NCBI GenBank assembly: GCA_000223315.2
Contig: AFUS01000004.1
Span: 310,001-374,000, forward strand
Length of the DNA: 64,000 nt
DNA from: Parvimonas sp. oral taxon 393 str. F0440
Lineage (GTDB): Bacteria > Bacillota > Clostridia > Tissierellales > Peptoniphilaceae
Direction: 5' to 3'
The notes under the pieces are model-generated. The model was not told the DNA's origin and searched no databases. It saw only the letters and a list, made by a program, of their open reading frames with translations. A program made the translations under genes and the position numbers. Shown in pieces: positions 55,898 to 64,000 of the stretch (position 1 is the first letter of the stretch; the number at the start of each line of letters is the position of its first letter).

Positions 55898-55925
55898 AAG
55901 CAAGAATTTGATTCTTGCTTTTTTT
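55898..55925 (+). terminator. Terminator before ruvC
   Basis: AAGCAAGAAT-TTG-ATTCTTGCTT plus T run. Confidence 0.92.
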
Positions 55926-55968
55926 GTGCATAAAATTACTTTATGAAAAAATTCTAAAATAATCTTAA

Positions 55969-55996
55969 TTGAAAAAATTGTTTTTTATGTTATCAT
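55969..55996 (+). promoter_or_regulatory. Promoter of ruvCAB
   Basis: TTGAAA at 55969-55974, 16-bp spacer, TATCAT at 55991-55996. Close copy of the ECF promoter at 8942. Confidence 0.6.
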
Positions 55997-56021
55997 ATTT
56001 GATAGTATTGGAGGATTTTTT

Positions 56022-56516
56022 GTGATTATTTTTGGATTAGACCCCGGAATTGCAATTGTTGGTTATGGAATTATAGAGGCTATCGGGAATAGAGTAAGAC
56101 TTATAGATTATGGAGTAATTGAAACAAAAGCAGGAATTCCACTTCCTGATAGGCTTAAAATTATTGATGAAGAATTGAATAGATTGATAGAACTACATAA
56201 TGTTGATGAACTGGCTATTGAAGAGCTTTTCTTTAACAAAAATGTAAAAACTGTAATCAATGTTGCACAGGCTAGAGGAGTTGAAATATTATCTTTTATA
56301 AAGAAAAATATCTTGGCTTATGAATATACTCCTTTACAAGTTAAACAAGCTATTACGGGATATGGTAGAGCGGATAAAAAGCAAATGCAAGAGAGTGTTA
56401 AGATGATTTTTAAACTTAAATCTGTTCCTAAACCTGATGATGCAGCTGATGCTTTGGCAATTGCACTTTGTCATTTTTTTAGCTTGAAATTTAAAGAACA
56501 ATTTAGAATGAAATAG
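56022..56516 (+). CDS. ruvC: Holliday junction resolvase RuvC
   Basis: 164 residues from GTG 56022 behind TTGGAGG. Catalytic acids are in IIFGLDPGIAIVGYG (first Asp), AIEELFFNKN (Glu) and KPDDAADALAIALCH (Asp pair). YTPLQVKQAITGYGRADKKQ contacts DNA. It resolves junctions delivered by RuvAB. Here all three ruv genes lie together, with stops and starts 7-8 bases apart. Confidence 0.95.
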   Translation: MIIFGLDPGIAIVGYGIIEAIGNRVRLIDYGVIETKAGIPLPDRLKIIDEELNRLIELHNVDELAIEELFFNKNVKTVINVAQARGVEILSFIKKNILAYEYTPLQVKQAITGYGRADKKQMQESVKMIFKLKSVPKPDDAADALAIALCHFFSLKFKEQFRMK

Positions 56517-56523
56517 GTGTTTT

Positions 56524-57126
56524 ATGTACGAATATATTAGTGGAGAACTTAAATTTATCTATAATGATTATATTGTTATAGATAATGGTGGAATAGGTTA
56601 TAAGATTTTTACTTCCAACAATACATTATTTAATGTAACTGTTGGAGATTTTTATACAATTTATACAGATTACATAGTAAAAGAAGATTATGTCGCTCTG
56701 TTCGGATTTAAAACTATGGATGAACTTTCAATGTTTAAACTACTTGTAAGTGTAAATAGTATTGGTCCAAAGGTGGCATGTGGAATTTTATCATCAATGT
56801 CTGTTGATAGTTTGAAATTGACTATTGTAAATGGAGATGCAGTTGCTCTTGCCACAGCTAAAGGTGTGGGAAAGAAAACTGCACAAAAAATCATTTTGGA
56901 ATTAAAGGATAAAATTTCTATTGACAGTATAAGTAGTAAAGATATTTCAGGAATGGAAGTTTCAACTTTAGATAGTGGAAAAGACTTGGAAAAAAGAGAA
57001 CTTGTTTCAGACGCTTTAATTAATTTAGGATTTATTAAAAATGATATTGAGAGATTTCTTTCAAGTATAAATATTGATGAAATGGAAATAGAAGATATAA
57101 TTAAACTTAGTATGAAAAAATTATAG
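56524..57126 (+). CDS. ruvA: Holliday junction helicase subunit RuvA
   Basis: 200 residues: N-terminal OB fold ([20 protein letters not shown]), two HhH motifs ([32 protein letters not shown]) and the C-terminal RuvB-binding domain ([10 protein letters not shown] ... [14 protein letters not shown]). Tetramer that holds four-way junctions. Starts after RuvC in the same transcript. Confidence 0.95.
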   Translation: MYEYISGELKFIYNDYIVIDNGGIGYKIFTSNNTLFNVTVGDFYTIYTDYIVKEDYVALFGFKTMDELSMFKLLVSVNSIGPKVACGILSSMSVDSLKLTIVNGDAVALATAKGVGKKTAQKIILELKDKISIDSISSKDISGMEVSTLDSGKDLEKRELVSDALINLGFIKNDIERFLSSINIDEMEIEDIIKLSMKKL

Positions 57127-57134
57127 GTGTTAGT

Positions 57135-58142
57135 ATGTTTGAAGATTATGAAGATAGAATTATCGGTACAGGTTTTTCAAGAGAAGATATTGAAATAGAA
57201 ACCAGTTTAAGACCGAAATGGATTGATGAATATATTGGTCAAGAAAAAGCAAAAGAAAGACTTAAAATTTTTATTGAGGCTGCAAAAACAAGAAATGAGC
57301 CTCTTGACCATAGTTTGCTTTATGGTCCTCCGGGACTTGGAAAAACAACTCTTGCAAATATCATTGCAAATGAAATGGGCGTTAATATCAGAGTTACTTC
57401 AGGTCCTGCCATAGAAAAGCCAAGCGACCTTGCAAGTATTTTGACGAATTTAAGTAAAGATGATGTTTTGTTTATAGATGAAATTCACAGAATAAATAGA
57501 AGTGTTGAAGAAATTTTATATCCTGCAATGGAAGACTATGCACTTGATATAATAATTGGAAAGGGTCCAAGTGCCAGAAGCCTTAGAATTGATCTTGAAA
57601 AATTTACTTTGATAGGGGCAACGACAAGAACAGGACAACTTACAGGACCACTTCGTGACAGATTTGGAATTATGTTGAGTCTTGAATTATACAGTATTGA
57701 AAACTTACAAAAGATAATTACAAGATCTGCAGGAATTTTGGGAATTGAAATTGAACCTGATGGAGCGCTAGAAATCGCAAGACGTTCCAGAGGAACACCT
57801 AGAATTGCAAACAGACTTTTAAAAAGAGTTAGAGACTTTGCTCAGGTTAAGAGAAATGGAAAAATTGATTTACAAACTAGTAAAGACGGACTTGATATTT
57901 TAGAAGTGGATTCTCTTGGACTTGACACAATAGATAGAAAAATAATAACTACAATAATAGATAATTTCTCAGGAGGTCCTGTTGGAATTGATACAATAGC
58001 TGCTTCCACAGGCGAGGAGAGAATTACAATTGAGGATGTCTATGAACCTTACTTGCTACAAATAGGATTTTTAAGTAGAACAAGCAGAGGAAGAATTGTA
58101 ACTGAAAAAGCATATAAACATTTTGGAAGGATAAAAAAGTAA
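57135..58142 (+). CDS. ruvB: Holliday junction branch-migration ATPase RuvB
   Basis: 335 residues. Typical opening [20 protein letters not shown], Walker [21 protein letters not shown], Walker [12 protein letters not shown], sensor 1 [20 protein letters not shown] with arginine finger, sensor 2 [18 protein letters not shown], and the winged helix near the end ([20 protein letters not shown]). A terminator begins at its stop. Confidence 0.97.
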   Translation: MFEDYEDRIIGTGFSREDIEIETSLRPKWIDEYIGQEKAKERLKIFIEAAKTRNEPLDHSLLYGPPGLGKTTLANIIANEMGVNIRVTSGPAIEKPSDLASILTNLSKDDVLFIDEIHRINRSVEEILYPAMEDYALDIIIGKGPSARSLRIDLEKFTLIGATTRTGQLTGPLRDRFGIMLSLELYSIENLQKIITRSAGILGIEIEPDGALEIARRSRGTPRIANRLLKRVRDFAQVKRNGKIDLQTSKDGLDILEVDSLGLDTIDRKIITTIIDNFSGGPVGIDTIAASTGEERITIEDVYEPYLLQIGFLSRTSRGRIVTEKAYKHFGRIKK

Positions 58143-58167
58143 CGATTATTTGATTGTTACTTTTTTG
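58136..58167 (+). terminator. Terminator after ruvB
   Basis: AAAAAGTAAC ... GTTACTTTTTT stem; the ruvB stop lies in its 5' arm. Confidence 0.85.
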
Positions 58168-58224
58168 TGTTTAAGAAGATGTAAATAAATTTATTTTAAA
58201 AATGGTTGTTTACTTTAAAAAAAT

Positions 58225-58253
58225 TTGAAAAATATTGAAAAACAATATATAAT
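58225..58253 (+). promoter_or_regulatory. Promoter of queA-tgt
   Basis: TTGAAA at 58225-58230, 17-bp spacer, TATAAT at 58248-58253. Confidence 0.75.
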
Positions 58254-58300
58254 ATAAGCTTGTAGATGTATTTTATAATTTAATAAAAGGAAGAGAGTTA

Positions 58301-60462
<2,162 letters not shown>

Positions 60463-60464
60463 AA

Positions 60465-61151
60465 ATGAATAAATTTTTAAAATTATTGTTAATTTTAGCG
60501 ATTACACCTATAATTTTGGCAACAGCAGGTTTTGCTGTACTACCGTCATCAGTTTTTGCTTATATTAAAGACGGTAAAGAAGTTTTTATAGGCTCCTTTA
60601 TGATTTATACATTTGCTTTGGTAAATGTAGTATTATCATTCTTTGGAATAACATATTTAAGAAGAGTTAGAAAGAAATTTAATGATGAAAATTACCCAAC
60701 AGGAGTAACTGTTGTAGCTTTTGTAAATCTGCTTATTTCTATTATGTGTAATTACTTTACATTTTCAGTTTTAAAACTTATGTTAAGAAATTCAAAAATG
60801 GAAATTCCATTTTATGTAATTAGAATAGTTTTCACTTTAATTGCAATTTTGACTACAATATATGGAATTTATTTAAGAAGAGTAAATAAAGAAAGTGAAT
60901 TTGCAATAAGAAATAAATGGACAATGAATAATGATATAGTTTTCGGATTTGCAAATAAATTTTCAGGAATTGTCTTTATTGCAGGTGGAATTTTTATCTC
61001 GATAGTATCTTGGATAATAGGCAATCAAAGTCAATTATATATAACAACACTGTTTACACTAATAATTTGTGCAATATCATCAAACTATATAAGTAGAACA
61101 ATAGGTATGAAATACAAAATGATGTATAAGGAAAAAGACAAGAAAATATAG
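60465..61151 (+). CDS. Hypothetical membrane protein with five to six helices
   Basis: 228 residues. Helices include LLLILAITPIILATAGFAVL, FALVNVVLSFFGITYL, VTVVAFVNLLISIMCNYF and FTLIAILTTIYGIYLRR. Loops are basic, and a final helix pair precedes KYKMMYKEKDKKI. No conserved catalytic pattern or family is recognised. It starts two bases after tgt, where yajC or secDF would stand in many genomes, and ends before a bidirectional terminator, so it may simply be the last gene of the queA-tgt transcript. Confidence 0.65.
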   Translation: MNKFLKLLLILAITPIILATAGFAVLPSSVFAYIKDGKEVFIGSFMIYTFALVNVVLSFFGITYLRRVRKKFNDENYPTGVTVVAFVNLLISIMCNYFTFSVLKLMLRNSKMEIPFYVIRIVFTLIAILTTIYGIYLRRVNKESEFAIRNKWTMNNDIVFGFANKFSGIVFIAGGIFISIVSWIIGNQSQLYITTLFTLIICAISSNYISRTIGMKYKMMYKEKDKKI

Positions 61152-61157
61152 ATTAAA

Positions 61158-61183
61158 AAAAGAAGTCCTAAGCGACTTCTTTT
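61158..61183. terminator. Convergent terminator with a stop codon in its loop
   Basis: AAAAGAAGTC-CTAAGC-GACTTCTTTT. The minus-strand permease stop (61170-61168) lies in the loop; usable by both flanking operons. Confidence 0.88.
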
Positions 61184-62282
61184 AATTTGTATCTTTTTAT
61201 GAATATTCCTAGTAGTGTATAAAAAACTATGAACACAACTTGTGATGCAACAAATAGTAAAAATTTTTCAAAATTTATTTCTTCTAAAAACTTTACAAAA
61301 TAATATTGTGGCATAAATTTAGAAACATTAATTAGGGCTTGTGGTAAGAATTTCATCGGTAAAAATACTCCTGATGAAAATGCCATTATTAATGTGAAAG
61401 CTGAATTTACACCGTTTACTACTTTTACATCTTTAGAGATTGATACAAATAATTGTCCAAGTGAAATTGCAGTAAATGAAAATATAAATACTGCTAAACT
61501 CATATATACTAAATCAATTTTAGCTATTGATTCATTCACTCTTGAAATTGAAACAACTAAATAAAAACTTGATATTAATATAGATATTATTATCTGAGCT
61601 AAAAATTGTTGTAAAGTTTGAGATTTTTGACTATAAGGGGACAAAGCCATTCTTTTTAAAAGGCTTTCTTTTTAAATTCAGCATCAATATTTATAATTAT
61701 TGAAATTATACTCATAAAAACTATATAACTTAGGATTAAAAAAGTAGTTTTAAAGGCTTCTTTTCCTTTTTCTTGATTATATAATTTAGTATCTATTATC
61801 TTTACATCAATCTCTTTCTTTAATGTATTTATTACCTCTTGTTGATCAACATTTGAATTTATTGCAGACAATGTGTAATTGAGATAACTTTTTAAATCTA
61901 TTTTTAAAAAGGTTATATATGAAGTTTTTGTTGGTGCTAAAATTGAAATTGCTTTTTTATTATTTAACAAATTTTGTTTAAAATCTTTATTAATTACTAT
62001 ATAAGCTATAATTTTATCCTCAACAATTTGTTTTCTTGCTTCACTTTCTGTAATTTTTTCTTCTTTTACATTATGTTTTTCTTTTAGATAATTTATTAAG
62101 GCTTTTGATTCTTCGCTTTTATCTTCATCATTTATCATTAAGTCCAGCTTCATAGGTTTAAATTCAACATTATTATCTTTTGAGCTGGTAAATATAATCA
62201 ACATAACCATAAAAATTATGAAAGAAAATAAAACTGCTTTTATATTTTTTATAAATATTTTCATATAATTTTTAAATATCAT
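61168..62282 (-). CDS. ABC-2 type permease, second of a pair, one frame break
   Basis: About 371 residues. An N-terminal helix (AVLFSFIIFMVMLIIFTSS), a large extracytoplasmic domain (LMINDEDKSEESKALINYLK ... INSNVDQQEVINTL) and five more C-terminal helices, including GVFLPMKFLPQALINVSKFM, are the ABC-2 plan of drug and antibiotic exporters (YhgE/NatB-like). The frame fails near 61650-61660, where FKKKAF meets KRMALSPYSQKS; one base restores it. It partners the gene at 62272-63323 and overlaps it by 11 bases. Order in transcription: ATPase, permease, permease. Confidence 0.8.
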
Positions 62283-63323
62283 TATACTTATGCCTCCTCA
62301 AATATATTAATGCAATTCCAAATAGAATTATAGTAAATGGAATTATAAATTTAGCCATTGTAATCAAGTAGCTATTGTCATTTGCGATATTTACACCTAA
62401 TAGTGCATTTTCCATATAGAATGTTGGATTTATCTTTTTTATTATAGGGAAAGCTGAAGTTATAGCATTTGTTACACTTGAGCCCATCATTCCTGAAGTA
62501 TAATTCATTAGAAGAATACATCCAAGTCCAACCATTGTTTTAGTTTCGGTTTTTGCCTTTAGAGCAACTGCAAGGAACATTCCCATAGTTATTCCAAAAA
62601 TCATAATTAAAAGTATAGTGATAATTGAAGCAAAATAGTTTGTTATTAAGGTTATCCCAAATACTAGTTTCAAATAAATAATCAATATTGTAGTATTTAA
62701 ACCTGAGAGTATAAGTGAAGATAATATCCCATTTATTAAATAAGTTAATTTTTTATTGGAGAAACTAACATTCTTACCGCAAAATCAGACGAATCATATA
62801 ATATATTATCTATATAGATAACGCCATCAAACATAGTATATAGACTTGTCAAGATAATTATTGAAAAAAGTATGGGTTCGACACCTGTAACACCATGGTT
62901 CTTATCTTCTATAAAGTCTTTATCAATATTTTTTATAATTTCTTCCTGATTAATTTTAGTTTCATACATTTGTTTTATTTGGTCAAGGATATTTTTAACA
63001 ACCATAACTTCTGAATTAGATGATATTATTTTTAAAGATAAATCATCTTCTATAAAAGCTTTATATTCTTTGTTTTTTAGGTCTGTTTGAACATCTTCTT
63101 TTACTTCTTTAAGATTAAGATATGGTATTTGTTTTAAAATGTATTCATGGGGATTGTTTTTGTTAATTCCAACATTTACTTTATCGAAATTTTTACCTAT
63201 ATTAGGAATTATAAGACAAAAAAACGTAGCTAAAATTATAGGGAAAAAAGTATTCCAAAATAAACCTAGTTTATCTCTTGTTAAATTTAACAAATTTACT
63301 TTTAAAGCAGATATAATTCCCAT
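62272..63323 (-). CDS. ABC-2 type permease, first of a pair, one frame break
   Basis: About 350 residues. Starts MGIISALKVNLLNLTRDKLG, the usual opening of ABC-2 permeases, followed by a helix (FFPIILATFFCLIIPNIG), an external domain rich in Lys/Glu and six C-terminal helices (IITILLIMIFGITMGMFLAV). The frame is lost near 62750-62760 at an A-rich stretch between VSPIKN and KLTYLINGILSS; a single base restores it. Its ATG overlaps the stop of the ATPase gene (TAATG). Together with 61168-62282 it should form a heteromeric exporter of unknown substrate. Confidence 0.8.
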
Positions 63324-64000
63324 TACTCTCTAAGCTCCTTTCCAGTCATTTCTAAGAAAATATCTTCCAGTTTTGGTTTCTTTGAAAAAATTTCTTCATA
63401 TACTACATTATTTTCATCAAGTAGGTAGATTAATTTTTTAATATTTCCTGTATCAGTTGAATAGTTAAAAGTTACTTGATTTTCCTTTGTTTCAATATCA
63501 ATTACTTCGTCTTGTTTTTCCAAAATAGAAATAATTTCGGGCTTTATAAAACCTACAACTGTAATCTTTTCTTTTACACTTACTCCATTAATCAAAGTTT
63601 GCATATCTCCGGTTAAGATATTTTTTCCATTATCCATAATAGAAATTTTATTGCAAAGATATTCAGCTTCATCTAAATAGTGAGTAGTATAAAGAATTGA
63701 TGATCCATTTTCAGCTAAATTTTTAATTCCATCTAAGATAAACTTTCTGCTTTGAGCATCTACTGCAACTGTTGGCTCGTCTAAAATTACAAGTTCAGGC
63801 TTATGTGAAATACCACAAGCGATATTTAAACGTCTTTTAAGCCCACCTGATAGCTTCTTTTCCAACATTTTTCATGACTTTGAAGTCCTGTAAATTCAAT
63901 AGCTTCATTTACAAGCCTTTTTCTTTCATTTTTATTAGATATATATAGACCACAAAAATAGTCGATATTTTCTTTTACAGTTAAATTATTAAAAACAGCA
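63323..64000 (-). CDS. ABC transporter ATPase (cut by window end), one frame break
   Basis: C-terminal about 225 residues of the ATPase that drives the two ABC-2 permeases. Signature KKLSGGLKRRLNIACGISHK, Walker B LVILDEPTVAVDAQ (Pro-Thr-Val-Ala instead of Pro-Thr-Ser/Gly) and switch YTTHYLDEAEYL. It ends with the ~80-residue extension usual in drug exporters (PKLEDIFLEMTGKEL). An upstream segment to the window edge (FNNLTVKENIDYFCGLY) carries on in another frame; one A added to the A5 run near 63868 joins them. The Walker A lies beyond the window. Confidence 0.85.

Noticed and set aside
58254-58300. preQ1 riboswitch ahead of queA-tgt.
   Set aside because: The leader is too short and lacks the hairpin plus A-rich tail pattern of the preQ1 aptamer.
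62860-62900. tRNA-like GGTTCGACACC segment.
   Set aside because: It lies inside the coding region of the ABC-2 permease and no acceptor or anticodon stem can be drawn.

Overview
The window is AT-rich chromosomal DNA from a low-G+C, Gram-positive-type anaerobe. Gene order (yicC-gmk-rpoZ-coaBC-priA-def-fmt-rsmB, ruvCAB-queA-tgt, ecfA1-ecfA2-ecfT, folP-folK), a class B sortase, RqcH, lipoboxes and TTGACA/TATAAT promoters point to Firmicutes. The flavour is that of Tissierellia/Peptoniphilaceae such as Parvimonas; the genus is my inference. TGA is an ordinary stop here: prfB, recX, a GIY-YIG gene and a glyoxalase-fold gene all end with it.

Layout. 1-8.9 kb is a surface-decoration region: the end of folA, sortase B, a family 2 glycosyltransferase, two LicD phosphotransferases, a flippase, an HTH-LicC-LicA fusion (choline cytidylyltransferase plus choline kinase), a 60-residue membrane protein and an NCS1-type permease. 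8.9-13.3 kb holds the ECF transporter module and rqcH. 13.3-14.6 kb, on the minus strand, is a probable selenium locus: a TusA/SirA-like protein with an in-frame TGA exactly at its catalytic cysteine, and a YedE-like transporter that also contains an in-frame TGA. 14.9-17.5 kb has two related lipoproteins, a small hypothetical gene, tmRNA and a membrane protein. 17.7-25.7 kb is the housekeeping operon. 25.7-29.9 kb holds small accessory genes and an ABC exporter. 29.9-31.9 kb, minus strand, holds a radical SAM protein and MreB. 32-37 kb holds a COG4091-like oxidoreductase, a Se/S-carrier-like DUF3343 protein, MscS, a nitroreductase and an AlkD-like protein. 37.1-43.8 kb holds an AraC regulator, an ABC exporter flanked by ~160-bp direct repeats, prfB with its programmed frameshift, recX and a J-domain membrane protein. 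43.9-52.4 kb holds peptidases, folate genes, deoD-deoC, MsrAB and an amino-acid symporter. 52.6-55.3 kb pairs a secreted glucosaminidase carrying nine 38-residue wall-binding repeats with a LicB-like choline permease. 55.4-61.2 kb holds an ATPase-like protein, ruvCAB, queA and tgt. 61.2-64 kb, minus strand, is an ABC-2 export system cut by the window end.

Two systems stand out. The first is a dispersed phosphocholine pathway: uptake (LicB-like and/or NCS1), activation (LicA-LicC fusion), transfer (two LicD), and a secreted repeat-bearing hydrolase that may read the decoration. The second is the selenium locus, with DUF3343 about 20 kb away.

An important caveat: about twenty genes, including essential gmk, coaBC, priA and fmt, are broken by apparent loss of one base in short A or T runs. 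This looks like systematic homopolymer under-calling in the assembly rather than biology. I therefore give full-length gene spans across these breaks and state where each break lies.
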